From the NCBI GenBank assembly GCA_963782555.1, contig CAWAKB010000004.1, positions 1 to 64,000 on the forward strand: a stretch of 64,000 nt of DNA. The letters are read 5' to 3'. The notes beneath the pieces are model-generated. The model had not been told where the DNA came from, made no database searches, and saw only the letters and a list, made by a program, of their open reading frames with translations. Made by a program: the position numbers and the translations under genes. Source of the stretch: Hyphomicrobium_A sp963782555. Lineage in GTDB: Bacteria > Pseudomonadota > Alphaproteobacteria > Rhizobiales > Hyphomicrobiaceae. Position 1 is the first letter of the stretch. The number at the start of each line of letters is the position of its first letter. Shown here in pieces: positions 51,890 through 60,137 of the stretch.

Positions 51890-52978
51890 TCATAGGGTTG
51901 TGCCTCCCGGGAGCCATGGGCCGCCGTATTGGAGCACGCCGGCCACCACGACGACCATGGCCAGGGACAGCGGGAGGAAGACCTTCCATCCAAGCCGCAT
52001 GAGCTGGTCGTAGCGGTAGCGCGGCACGATCGCCTTCGCCATGGCGAACAAGAAGAAGATGAAGACGCACTTGCCGGCGAACCAGAAGATGCCCGGCACC
52101 CAGGTGAAGGGCGCGACCGCCACCGGCGGCAGCCAGCCGCCGAGGAACAGGATCGTCATCAGCGCGCACATGGTCACGATCGACACGTACTCGGCCAGCA
52201 TGAACAAGAGGTAGAGCGTGGAGGAGTATTCGACCATGAAGCCGGCAACGAGCTCCGATTCCGCCTCGACCAGGTCGAACGGCGGCCGGTTGGTCTCGGC
52301 CAGCGCGGAGACGAAGAACACGACGAACATCGGCAACAGCGGCAGCCAGTACCAGTCGAGCACCGAGCTCGGCAGCCCGGCGCGCGTGCCGAGCCCCCCG
52401 GTCTGAGCGTTGACAATGTCGGTGAGGTTGAGGGAGCCCACGCACAAGATCACGGTGACGATCACGAAGCCGATCGACACCTCATAGGACACCATCTGCG
52501 CGGCCGAGCGCAGCGAGCCCATGAAGGGATACTTCGAGTTCGAGGCCCAACCGCCCATGATGATGCCATAGACGGCGAGCGAGGACAGCGCCAACAGGTA
52601 GAGGACGCCGACGTTCAAATCGGAGATCACCCATTTGCCCAAGCCGTTCTCGTTGACCGGGATGACGGCCCAGGCAGCGAGCGCGAAGGTCGCTGTAGCG
52701 ATCGGGGCCAGCAGGAACACGCCCTTATTGGCGCCCGCCGGAATGATCGGCTCCTTGAAGACAAACTTGAAGAGGTCGGCGAACGACTGCAAGAGCCCGA
52801 AGGCGCCGACCACGTTGGGCCCGCGCCGCATCTGCACCGCCGCCCACACCTTGCGGTCCATGAGCAAGAGGAAGGCGACGATCACCAAGAGGACGACGAG
52901 CGTGAGCAGGCTCCAGCCCACCATGATTGCGAGCCAGAGACCGTAGTCCCACCAAGTCTGCAAGCTGCTCGTGCTCAT
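51890..52978 (-). CDS. nuoH: NADH-quinone oxidoreductase subunit H (NuoH)
   Basis: Membrane subunit at the quinone-binding junction, 362 residues and eight helices. Signatures are VWAAVQMRRGPNVVGAFGLL near 44-63, EPIIPAGANKGVFLLAPI, and the quinone-site loop ALAETNRPPFDLVEAESELV near 223-242. The start MSTSSLQTWWDYGLWL is typical. It follows nuoG by 18 bp. Confidence 0.96.
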   Translation of the reverse strand: MSTSSLQTWWDYGLWLAIMVGWSLLTLVVLLVIVAFLLLMDRKVWAAVQMRRGPNVVGAFGLLQSFADLFKFVFKEPIIPAGANKGVFLLAPIATATFALAAWAVIPVNENGLGKWVISDLNVGVLYLLALSSLAVYGIIMGGWASNSKYPFMGSLRSAAQMVSYEVSIGFVIVTVILCVGSLNLTDIVNAQTGGLGTRAGLPSSVLDWYWLPLLPMFVVFFVSALAETNRPPFDLVEAESELVAGFMVEYSSTLYLLFMLAEYVSIVTMCALMTILFLGGWLPPVAVAPFTWVPGIFWFAGKCVFIFFLFAMAKAIVPRYRYDQLMRLGWKVFLPLSLAMVVVVAGVLQYGGPWLPGGTTL

Positions 52979-52996
52979 GGCCCCGCTCGTCGCTCC

Positions 52997-55111
52997 TCAC
53001 TCCGCCGCCTTGAGACGCCCGGATGCGCTCATGCTCTTCTTCAAGGCGCTCATCTCCGCCATCACGGCAGACGCACGCGCGATCGGATTGCTCAGATAGA
53101 AGTCGCGGATCGGCAGGGCGAAGACCTCCGGCGCCAGCGGCGAGCCCTTCTTGGCAAGCGCCTGGACGCCATCCTGACGGGCCGCCTCGCGCGCCGCGAT
53201 GCGCGCGAGCTCCGGCGCGGCCGCATACATCGCCGCGCGCAGCTGCGCGAGCGTATCGTAGGGCAGCGTGTGCGCCACCTCGGCCGACAGCGCGCGGATG
53301 ATGGCCCAGTCCTCCTTCGCCTCGCCCGGCGGGAAAACGGCGCGCTCCGTCATCTGGGCGCGGCCCTCCAAATTCACATACGTCGCGCTCTTCTCCGTGT
53401 AGGCGGCGCCGGGCAGGACGACGTCGGCGCGATGGGCGCCTTTATCGCCGTGGCTGCCCTGGTAGACGATGAAGGCGGAGCCGGTCTCCGGCAGGTCGAT
53501 CTCGTCCGCACCCAGGAGGTAGAGGACGTCGAGCTTGTCCTTGGCGACGGCGGCGACGAGGGCTTGCGCGTCGAAAGCATTCTTGTCGGCCGGCACGAAG
53601 CCCAGATCGAGACCGGCGACACGCGAGGCCGCCGTGTGCAGGACGTTGAACGCGTTCCAGCCCGCCTCCTTGCCCTCCATGGCGGCAAGCGCGACGCGGG
53701 CTGCAAGGCCAAGCACGGCGGCGCCGTCTGGGCGGGCGGCCGCACCTGCGCCGACGATCACCATCGGGTGCTGCGCCGCCTTCAGCGTCTCCGCGAAGGA
53801 ATGGCGTCCTTCCGACAGCTCGGACAGCGTCTGTGGGCCGGCGCCCAGATAGCCGTAGGGATAGGTGAGTGCCACCTGCTCGCCGATAAGGCCGACCTTG
53901 AGGCCGCCCTGGCGCCAGCGCTGGTGGATGCGGCCGTTGACGATGGCGGCCTCGACGCGCGGGTCGGTGCCGACGAGCAGGATCGCATCCGCCTTGTCGA
54001 TGGCGGCGATCCCGCTATTGAAGAGGTAGCTGGCACGCCCTTGCGAGGGTGCGAACTTCGCTCCGTCCTGGCGGCAGTCGAGGCTCTTCACGTCGAGGCG
54101 CGTGAGCAGGTCCTTGAGCGCGAACATTTCCTCCGCGCCCGCCAGATCGCCGGCGATGGCGCCGATGCGCGAGGGCTTGGCGCCCTTGAGCTTCTCGCCC
54201 ACCAGCGCGAGAGCCTCCTTCCAGCTCGCCGGGCGCAGCTTGCCGTCGACGCGGATATAGGGGTGATCGAGGCGCTGCATCTTGAGCCCGTCACAGGCAA
54301 AGCGCGTCTTGTCCGAGATCCACTCCTCGTTCACGTCGTCGTTGATGCGCGGCAGCACACGCAGCACCGCGCGCCCGCGCGTGTCGACGCGGATGGCGGA
54401 GCCGACCGCGTCCATGACGTCAATCAATTCCGTCTTCTCCATCTCCCACGGCCGCGCGATGTAGGACCAGGGCCGGTGCGTCAGCGCGCCGACGGGGCAC
54501 AGGTCGTTCACGTTGGCGGAGAGCTCGGAAAGAATCCCGCGGTCGAGATAGGTGGTGATCTCCATGTCCTCGCCGCGGCCGATGGCGCCGAGATCATCGA
54601 CGCCCGCCACCTCGGTCATAAAGCGCACGCAGCGGGTGCAGTGGATGCAGCGGTTCATGAAGGTCTTGATCAAGGGACCGATGTACTTCTCCTCGACCGC
54701 GCGCTTGTTCTCGGAAAAGCGCGAGCCGCCGTAGCCGAAGGCCATCGCCTGGTCCTGCAGATCGCACTCGCCGCCCTGGTCGCAGATGGGGCAATCGAGC
54801 GGGTGGTTGATGAGCAGGAACTCCATCACCCCTTCGCGCGCCGTCTTGACCAGCTGGCTGTTGGTGCGCACCTCGCGCGGGGTGCCGTCCTTGTTGGGCG
54901 GCAGATCGGTGACGCCCATGGCGCACGAGGCGATGGGCTTGCCGATGCCGACGACCTCGACGAGGCACATGCGGCAGTTGCCGGCGATCGACAGTCGGTC
55001 GTGGTAGCAGAAGCGCGGGATCTCGGCGCCCGCCTCCTCGCACGCCTGCAACAGCGTGGTGCCGGGCTCCACCGATATCTCTTTGCCGTCGATGATGATC
55101 TGCTTGAGCAT
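52997..55111 (-). CDS. nuoG: NADH-quinone oxidoreductase subunit G (NuoG)
   Basis: Largest peripheral subunit, 704 residues. N-terminal ferredoxin-type 2Fe-2S (PRFCYHDRLSIAGNCRMCLV near 33-52), then the His-Cys3 and Cys4 4Fe-4S sites (HPLDCPICDQGGECDLQDQ, CIHCTRCVRF), then a molybdopterin oxidoreductase-like domain without cofactor. Its start lies just after a repeat element that provides AGGA. A small membrane-protein gene sits between it and nuoF. Confidence 0.96.
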   Translation of the reverse strand: MLKQIIIDGKEISVEPGTTLLQACEEAGAEIPRFCYHDRLSIAGNCRMCLVEVVGIGKPIASCAMGVTDLPPNKDGTPREVRTNSQLVKTAREGVMEFLLINHPLDCPICDQGGECDLQDQAMAFGYGGSRFSENKRAVEEKYIGPLIKTFMNRCIHCTRCVRFMTEVAGVDDLGAIGRGEDMEITTYLDRGILSELSANVNDLCPVGALTHRPWSYIARPWEMEKTELIDVMDAVGSAIRVDTRGRAVLRVLPRINDDVNEEWISDKTRFACDGLKMQRLDHPYIRVDGKLRPASWKEALALVGEKLKGAKPSRIGAIAGDLAGAEEMFALKDLLTRLDVKSLDCRQDGAKFAPSQGRASYLFNSGIAAIDKADAILLVGTDPRVEAAIVNGRIHQRWRQGGLKVGLIGEQVALTYPYGYLGAGPQTLSELSEGRHSFAETLKAAQHPMVIVGAGAAARPDGAAVLGLAARVALAAMEGKEAGWNAFNVLHTAASRVAGLDLGFVPADKNAFDAQALVAAVAKDKLDVLYLLGADEIDLPETGSAFIVYQGSHGDKGAHRADVVLPGAAYTEKSATYVNLEGRAQMTERAVFPPGEAKEDWAIIRALSAEVAHTLPYDTLAQLRAAMYAAAPELARIAAREAARQDGVQALAKKGSPLAPEVFALPIRDFYLSNPIARASAVMAEMSALKKSMSASGRLKAAE

Positions 55112-55112
55112 G

Positions 55113-55279
55113 CTAGTGTCCTGATCGCGAAATTCGTCGTCTCAAGCCGCAAGTGCAGAACGAATTTCGCGATCTGAAGGACACTAGCAGAATCAATCTG
55201 CCAGTATGATTCAGATCGAGAAGTTCGCTTCTCGACCCAGCCGCAAATGATGTGGCGAACTTCTCGATCATCATCCTGG
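55113..55279. repeat. CTAG double-hairpin element upstream of nuoG
   Basis: A complete 167-bp copy, nearly the same as the nuoL/nuoM one. Hairpin A (55113-55187) and hairpin B (55201-55279) are separated by CAGAATCAATCTG. The two middle and right CTAG tetranucleotides are mutated to CCAG and CTGG. The loops differ from the nuoL/nuoM copy more than the arms do, with several changes paired on both arms. The left end lies 1 bp before the nuoG start codon. Confidence 0.92.
55119..55122 (-). promoter_or_regulatory. Shine-Dalgarno of nuoG supplied by the repeat
   Basis: AGGA on the minus strand, 7 nt before the nuoG ATG (55109-55111), lies in the repeat's terminal sequence exactly as for nuoM. It is the only purine-rich stretch close enough to serve. 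Confidence 0.7.
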
Positions 55280-55288
55280 CTCAACCTT

Positions 55289-55540
55289 TCATCGCGTTAC
55301 GATCGCCAGGACGGTGAGCCCGGCCAGGAAAAGTGCAAGCGACAGCCAGCCCTTCGCGTTCGGCGACAGGGGGACGCCGACGAAGCGTGTCTCGAACCAG
55401 ACGCCGGCGCCGTAGCCGATCACGAGGCCCAGCGCCGCGCCGATCCAGCCCAAGAGGTAGTAGCCGACGACCGCCAGCGCCGCCGCGCCGGCGACCGCCG
55501 GCAAGGTGAAGGAGGCAATCATCAACGCAAGCAGGTCCAC
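55289..55540 (-). CDS. small membrane protein between nuoF and nuoG
   Basis: An 83-residue protein with two to three membrane helices (IASFTLPAVAGAAALAVVGY, IGAALGLVIGYGAGVWFE, LSLALFLAGLTVLAIVT). No known domain was recognised. The start is taken as GTG at 55540 because AAGGA lies 8 nt upstream. The ATG six codons later has no ribosome-binding site, and the frame upstream overlaps nuoF. It is 25 bp downstream of nuoF. Its place in the operon suggests a role in complex I assembly or membrane biogenesis, which is inference. Confidence 0.65.
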   Translation of the reverse strand: MDLLALMIASFTLPAVAGAAALAVVGYYLLGWIGAALGLVIGYGAGVWFETRFVGVPLSPNAKGWLSLALFLAGLTVLAIVTR

Positions 55541-55565
55541 GGTGGCGTCCTTCTGGGATGGGCAT

Positions 55566-56849
55566 CTACTCGGCTGCCTCTTTTGCCGCCGCCTGGTAGG
55601 CGTCGATGCGCTCTTCGATGACGTGACGGAAGTTGCGTATAAGACCTTGCACGGGCCACGCCGCGGCGTCGCCGAGCGCACAGATGGTATGGCCTTCGAC
55701 CTGCTTCGTCACGTCGAACAACAGATCGATCTCGCGCTTCTCCGCCTCGCCGCGTTGCATGCGCTCGAGCACGCGGAACATCCATCCCGTGCCCTCGCGG
55801 CAGGGGGTGCACTGACCGCAGCTCTCGTGCTTGAAGAAGTAAGCGATGCGCGCAATCGCCTTGATGGGATCGGTCGACTTGTCCATCACGATCACGGCGC
55901 CGGTGCCGAGCCCCGACTTGAGCTTGGCGAGCGCGTCGAAGTCCAGCGTCAGGTCCTCGCACTGATCGGCGAGAATGAGTGGCATCGAGGCGCCACCGGG
56001 AATGATGGCGAGAAGGTTGTCCCACCCCCCGCGCACGCCGCCGGCATGCTTGTTGATGAGCTCCTTGACGGAGATGCCCATCTCCTCCTCGACGACGCAC
56101 GGCTGCTCCACGTGGCCGGAGATCTGGAAAAGCTTGGTGCCGGTATTGTTCGGCAGCCCCAGCGAGGCGAACCAGGTGCCACCGCGGCGCAGGATGTCGG
56201 GGACGACGGCGATGCTTTCAACGTTGTTGACGGTCGTGGGCGCGCCGTAGAGCCCGACGTTGGCCGGGAACGGCGGCTTCAGGCGCGGCATCCCCTTCTT
56301 GCCCTCGAGGCTCTCGAGCAGCGCCGTCTCCTCGCCGCAGATGTAGGCGCCGGCCCCGTGGTGCACGATGATGTCGAAGTCCCAGCCGTTGACGTTGTCC
56401 TTGCCGATCAGCTTGGCTTCGCGGGCCTCGTCGACCGCGATCTGCAGGTGCTCGCGCTCGCGCATGAACTCGCCGCGGATGTAGATGTAGGCGGTGTGCG
56501 CGCGCATGGCGAAGGAGGCGAGCATCGCGCCCTCGATCAGCAGATGCGGATCGTGGCGCATGATCTCCCGGTCCTTGCACGACCCGGGCTCGCTCTCATC
56601 GGCGTTGACGCAGAGGTAGGATGGGCGCGGGTCGTTCTTGGGCATGAACGACCATTTGAGACCCGTGGGGAAGCCGGCGCCGCCGCGTCCCCGAAGGCCT
56701 GAGGTCTTCACCTCGTTGATGATCCAGTCGTGCCCCTTCTCGATCAGCTCCTTGGTGTTGCTCCAGGCACCGCGCGCACGCGCACCGGGTAGGCGCCAGT
56801 CCTCATAGCCATAGAGGTTGAGGAAGATGCGGTCCTTGTCCTGGAGCAT
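55566..56849 (-). CDS. nuoF: NADH-quinone oxidoreductase subunit F (NuoF)
   Basis: Carries the NADH site, FMN and cluster N3, 427 residues. The NADH/FMN glycine-rich loops are SGLRGRGGAGFPTGLKWSFM near 50-69 and GAGAYICGEETALLESLEGK near 175-194. The 4Fe-4S cysteines are in SCGQCTPCREGTGWM near 345-359, plus a C-terminal one. An AAGAGG ribosome-binding site precedes the ATG. It follows nuoE, with a short CTAG element remnant between. Confidence 0.96.
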   Translation of the reverse strand: MLQDKDRIFLNLYGYEDWRLPGARARGAWSNTKELIEKGHDWIINEVKTSGLRGRGGAGFPTGLKWSFMPKNDPRPSYLCVNADESEPGSCKDREIMRHDPHLLIEGAMLASFAMRAHTAYIYIRGEFMREREHLQIAVDEAREAKLIGKDNVNGWDFDIIVHHGAGAYICGEETALLESLEGKKGMPRLKPPFPANVGLYGAPTTVNNVESIAVVPDILRRGGTWFASLGLPNNTGTKLFQISGHVEQPCVVEEEMGISVKELINKHAGGVRGGWDNLLAIIPGGASMPLILADQCEDLTLDFDALAKLKSGLGTGAVIVMDKSTDPIKAIARIAYFFKHESCGQCTPCREGTGWMFRVLERMQRGEAEKREIDLLFDVTKQVEGHTICALGDAAAWPVQGLIRNFRHVIEERIDAYQAAAKEAAE

Positions 56850-56872
56850 GCGCCTTGAGCCTCTTTCGTGTT

Positions 56873-56907
56873 CTAGCGTCCCGATCTCGAAGTCGGTCGG
56901 CTGCTAG
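56873..56907. repeat. CTAG element, minimal remnant
   Basis: A 35-bp stretch bounded by CTAG at both ends. It starts CTAGCGTCCCGATCTCGAAG, the left end of hairpin A, and ends GGTCGGCTGCTAG. Hairpin B is missing. The right CTAG contains the nuoE stop codon on the minus strand. It lies between nuoE and nuoF. Confidence 0.6.
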
Positions 56908-57524
56908 ACCCTCGCGTCCTTCTTGCCCCTGCCAACAAGGGTCGTGGGCCCGCCAGCCGGAGCTGAGCCCTGCCGCCCGATCTGGGAGCCGGGCTTGGGC
57001 GGTTTGCCTTCCTTCAATCCGTAGAGCAGCTTCTCGAACAGCTCGGGATCGAGATCCTCATACGTATCGGCGCCGATCTGGACCACCGGCGCGTTGGCGC
57101 AGCAGCCGAGGCACTCGACCTCCTCCCAGGAGAAGCGCCCGTCGCGCGACAGCTCATGCGGGTTCTCGGCGATCTGCTCCTTGCAGATCTCGATCAGCGC
57201 CTCCGAGCCGCGCAGCATGCACGGCGTGGTGCCACACACCCACAGGTGGGCGGTGCTGCCCACGGGTGCAAGCTGGAACATCGTATAGAAGGTGGCGATC
57301 TCCAACACGCGGATATGGGCCATTCCCAGCATGTCGGCGACGGCGCGGATGGCGGGCTCGGTGACCCATCCCTCCTGCTCTTGGGCGCGCCAGAGGAGCG
57401 CCAGCACCGCAGAGGCCTCCTTGCCAAGCGGATATTTGGCGATTTCCTTCTTGGCCCACGCCAGGTTCTCCGGCGTGAAGGCAAAACTCAAGGGTTGCTC
57501 GGGGTAAAGGCGACGGACGGCCAA
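56904..57524 (-). CDS. nuoE: NADH-quinone oxidoreductase subunit E (NuoE)
   Basis: 24-kDa-type subunit with cluster N1a, about 206 residues. The thioredoxin-like fold has cysteines in VCGTTPCMLRG near 98-108 and ECLGCCANAPVVQIG near 138-152. The start is set at TTG (57524), which yields the family leader AVRRLYPEQPLSFAFTPENL and has GAGGTG 6 nt upstream. A GTG three codons earlier is possible. The tail after 180 is flexible and glycine-rich. The TAG stop is in a CTAG element remnant. Confidence 0.92.
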   Translation of the reverse strand: MAVRRLYPEQPLSFAFTPENLAWAKKEIAKYPLGKEASAVLALLWRAQEQEGWVTEPAIRAVADMLGMAHIRVLEIATFYTMFQLAPVGSTAHLWVCGTTPCMLRGSEALIEICKEQIAENPHELSRDGRFSWEEVECLGCCANAPVVQIGADTYEDLDPELFEKLLYGLKEGKPPKPGSQIGRQGSAPAGGPTTLVGRGKKDARV

Positions 57525-57530
57525 GGCTGG

Positions 57531-57536
57531 CACCTC
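57531..57536 (-). promoter_or_regulatory. Shine-Dalgarno deciding the nuoE TTG start
   Basis: GAGGTG on the minus strand, 6 nt before TTG at 57524. The alternative GTG start at 57533 overlaps this motif and has no good upstream site, which argues for TTG. Confidence 0.5.
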
Positions 57537-57717
57537 ACGGGTAGTGCGGCGGAACCGCGCGGCAGGGCGCCGCACCGGACCTTGCTCCGCCGCCAGACCT
57601 CGCTGATCTTGACGCAGCGCACAATCACTCGTCACTACGTCTATCTGCGCTTCAACGCAAGCTCTTCACGGCTGACCCAGAACGGGTCCCGCCGACCGTT
57701 CACAACCTATGCGCCCA

Positions 57718-58059
57718 TCAGGCGAGCAGCCCCGCCCAAGCTACGAGCAGAGTGGCGGCGGCAAGCGGCGCCAGGACCAGCGCCGTCTGCGCCCCCACGC
57801 GCAAGAACCCGCTCCAGAACACCCCGAGCGCCAGTCCGAACAGGAGGATCACCCAGCCGCCGTGTATGCCGCCGCTCGCAGCCGCGAAGATGATGCCGGC
57901 GCTGAGCGAGGCGATGCCGATGAGGATCGGGATGCCCGGCTGCCGGGCTTGCAGCGTCCCCATGGGCCAGCCGTTGCGCATGGCGAGCGCGCGGTAGGTG
58001 GCGAGCGAGACGCCCCAGCCCAGCGCACCGATGGCAAGAAGGAAGAGGGAATCGACCAC
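57718..58059 (-). CDS. membrane protein between nuoD and nuoE
   Basis: A 113-residue protein with three or four hydrophobic helices (SLFLLAIGALGWGVSLATYR, IPILIGIASLSAGIIFAAAS, WVILLFGLALGVFWSGFL, LVLAPLAAATLLVAWAGLL). It has no charged residues typical of pumping subunits and no recognised family. It begins 12 bp after nuoD and is 82 bp or more before the nuoE coding region, so it is a member of the operon. The function is unknown. It could be an assembly factor or simply a passenger. Confidence 0.65.
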   Translation of the reverse strand: MVDSLFLLAIGALGWGVSLATYRALAMRNGWPMGTLQARQPGIPILIGIASLSAGIIFAAASGGIHGGWVILLFGLALGVFWSGFLRVGAQTALVLAPLAAATLLVAWAGLLA

Positions 58060-58071
58060 GGCGCAACCTTC

Positions 58072-59262
58072 CTAGCGGTCGATCTCGCCGAAGACGATGT
58101 CGATGGAGCCGAGGATCGCGGAGACGTCGGCCAGCATGTGCTTGCGCGTCAGGAAGTCCATCGCCTGCAGGTGCGGAAAGCCCGGCGCGCGGATCTTGCA
58201 GCGGTACGGCCGATTGGAGCCGTCGGCGACGAGATAGACGCCGAACTCGCCCTTGGGCGCCTCCACCGCGGCGTAGACCTCGCCCTCGGGCACGTGGAAG
58301 CCCTCGGTGTAGAGCTTGAAGTGGTGGATCAGCGCCTCCATGGAGCGCTTCATGTCGGCGCGCCGCGGCGGGACGACCTTCTTGTCCTGCGCGACGAAGG
58401 GCCCCTCCCCTTCCGGCGAGCGCAGTTTCTCGCACACCTGCTGCATGATGCGGATCGACTGGCGCATCTCGATCATGCGTACGAGGTAGCGGTCGTAGCA
58501 GTCGCCGTTCTTGCCGATGGGAATGTCGAAGTCGAGCTCGGGGTAGCACTCGTAGGGCTGCGCCTTGCGCAGGTCCCAGGCCGCGCCCGAGCCGCGCACC
58601 ATGACCCCGGAGAAGCCCCAGTCGAAGCAGTCCTTAAGGCTGACGACGCCGATGTCGACGTTGCGCTGCTTGAAGATGCGGTTGTCGGTCAAGAGACCCT
58701 CGATGTCGTCGAGGATCTTGGGGTGGGCCTCCGCAAAGGCATAGATGTCGTCGATGAGCTGGGGCGGCAGGTCCATGTGCACGCCGCCGACGCGGAAATA
58801 CTTGGCGTGCATGCGGCTGCCCGAGGCGCGCTCATAGAAGATCATGAGCTTCTCGCGCTCCTCAAAGCCCCACAGCGGCGGGGTGAGCGCGCCAACGTCC
58901 ATCGCCTGCGTGGTGACGTTCAACAGGTGCGACAAGAGCCGGCCGATCTCGCAGAAGAGCACGCGGATCAACTGGCCGCGTTTTGGAACCCCGAGCCCCA
59001 AGAGCTTCTCTGCGGCCATGCAGAAAGCGTGCTCCTGGTTCATGGGCGCAACGTAGTCGAGCCGGTCGAAATAGCCGATCGCCTGCAGGTAGGTCTTGTG
59101 CTCGATGAGCTTCTCGGTGCCGCGGTGCAGGAGCCCGATGTGTGGATCGACACGCTCGACGACCTCGCCGTCGAGCTCGAGCACGAGGCGCAAGACGCCG
59201 TGGGCGGCCGGGTGCTGCGGCCCGAAGTTGACGTTGAATTGGCGGATGTCGGTCTCGCCCAT
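58072..59262 (-). CDS. nuoD: NADH-quinone oxidoreductase subunit D (NuoD)
   Basis: 49-kDa-type subunit that shapes the quinone pocket, 396 residues. Signatures are FNVNFGPQHPAAHGVLRLVL near 9-28 with the quinone-binding histidine, GLLHRGTEKLIEHKTYLQAI, and IVFGEIDR at the C-terminus, the family's invariant end. NuoC and NuoD are separate, not fused as in E. coli. Its start overlaps the stop of the upstream thioesterase gene by one base. Confidence 0.96.
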   Translation of the reverse strand: MGETDIRQFNVNFGPQHPAAHGVLRLVLELDGEVVERVDPHIGLLHRGTEKLIEHKTYLQAIGYFDRLDYVAPMNQEHAFCMAAEKLLGLGVPKRGQLIRVLFCEIGRLLSHLLNVTTQAMDVGALTPPLWGFEEREKLMIFYERASGSRMHAKYFRVGGVHMDLPPQLIDDIYAFAEAHPKILDDIEGLLTDNRIFKQRNVDIGVVSLKDCFDWGFSGVMVRGSGAAWDLRKAQPYECYPELDFDIPIGKNGDCYDRYLVRMIEMRQSIRIMQQVCEKLRSPEGEGPFVAQDKKVVPPRRADMKRSMEALIHHFKLYTEGFHVPEGEVYAAVEAPKGEFGVYLVADGSNRPYRCKIRAPGFPHLQAMDFLTRKHMLADVSAILGSIDIVFGEIDR

Positions 59263-59717
59263 CAGCTATGTCCTTCCAAGGGTCCAATAGGGGCGACGCG
59301 GGCGAGCTTCGCCTTCTCGTTGACGCGTTTAACGAAGCGGGTCCACGGGATTATCATGCGCTCGTGGCTCCCCTCCCCGATCAAGTCGATGCCGTCGTGG
59401 GCCTTGACGCGGAACGAAATGCGCCGGCCGTTGACCTCGGTGCATACGGCATCGACCGTCACCGTCTGCCCCGGCACGGTCGCGGCGGAGTGCGAGACGT
59501 CAATGTGCACGCCGAGGCTGCCCTCGCCGGGATCGAGGTGCGGCTCGAGCACCTTCAAGCAAGTCCACTCCATCAGCCCGACCATGAAGCCGGTCGCAAA
59601 CACGGTCGGCATGGTCAGGAACTCTGGCGCTTCCGGGTAGAGAAACGGAACCGTCTTCTCCGCCGGTACGCGAAAGGAGAACTGCGTGGCTGCCCCGGGT
59701 TTCAGCGTGTCCTTCAT
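59262..59717 (-). CDS. FlK-like hotdog thioesterase family protein, in the nuo operon
   Basis: A 151-residue hotdog-fold protein resembling the fluoroacetyl-CoA thioesterase (FlK)-like family. Blocks are MKDTLKPGAATQFSFRVPAE, VPFLYPEAPEFLTMPTVFAT, GLMEWTCLKVLEPHLDPGEG and SLGVHIDVSHSAATVPGQTV, the last holding the family's histidine. The FlK threonine, glutamate and histidine triad appears to be present (TMP, ME, SH). Housekeeping members are thought to hydrolyse or bind acyl-CoA, but the substrate is unknown. It lies between a small membrane protein and nuoD. The stop overlaps the nuoD start, so it is translationally coupled to complex I, an unexpected partner. Confidence 0.8.
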   Translation of the reverse strand: MKDTLKPGAATQFSFRVPAEKTVPFLYPEAPEFLTMPTVFATGFMVGLMEWTCLKVLEPHLDPGEGSLGVHIDVSHSAATVPGQTVTVDAVCTEVNGRRISFRVKAHDGIDLIGEGSHERMIIPWTRFVKRVNEKAKLARVAPIGPLEGHS

Positions 59718-59747
59718 ATTCGGTCTCGTCAGCTCATACCGGCGAAA

Positions 59748-60116
59748 TTAGCCCGATGCTCTGTTGGCGAGCCACCGGCCCGCGTAAGCCGCCGCAAGGC
59801 ATGGCAGCCCAAGCACGGCGAAGGTGAGCAACCCGAGGGGAAACAGATTGGGTATGCCATCGGCGAAGGTTGCCCTCGCCAACGACCATGCGGCCTGCCC
59901 GCCCATCATCCAAACCACCCAGCGCCACGGCGCCTGCCGCCAAATCAGCCCCAGAAGGAACGCCGCGATCACCAGCATCGGATAGCCGAGCTGCCAGTAG
60001 AGCGGATCGTCCCAAGCCTCGCGCCGATGGCCCAGAAGACACACGAGCTCCCAGCTCGCCACACCTGCCGTAAGCGCGAGCAAGGCAGGCACGGTCTGCA
60101 ACCTTCCGCTTGCCAT
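59748..60116 (-). CDS. membrane protein between nuoC and the thioesterase
   Basis: A 122-residue protein with four predicted helices (about 10-28, 43-61, 65-82, 92-112), including YPMLVIAAFLLGLIWRQAPW and WVVWMMGGQAAWSLARATFA. There is no recognised domain. It is tightly packed, 21 bp after nuoC, and reads in the operon direction. Its role is unknown. Together with the 113-aa and 83-aa proteins it makes three unassigned membrane proteins in this operon. Confidence 0.6.
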   Translation of the reverse strand: MASGRLQTVPALLALTAGVASWELVCLLGHRREAWDDPLYWQLGYPMLVIAAFLLGLIWRQAPWRWVVWMMGGQAAWSLARATFADGIPNLFPLGLLTFAVLGLPCLAAAYAGRWLANRASG

Positions 60117-60137
60117 CGCGACGCCTGCCTATGCAGC

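Noticed and set aside
51929..55177. A 1082-codon open frame on the plus strand opposite nuoH and nuoG
   Set aside because: It mirrors the real genes and is rich in Arg, His, Glu and Gly, as expected for antisense frames of GC-rich codons. There is no domain and no ribosome-binding site.
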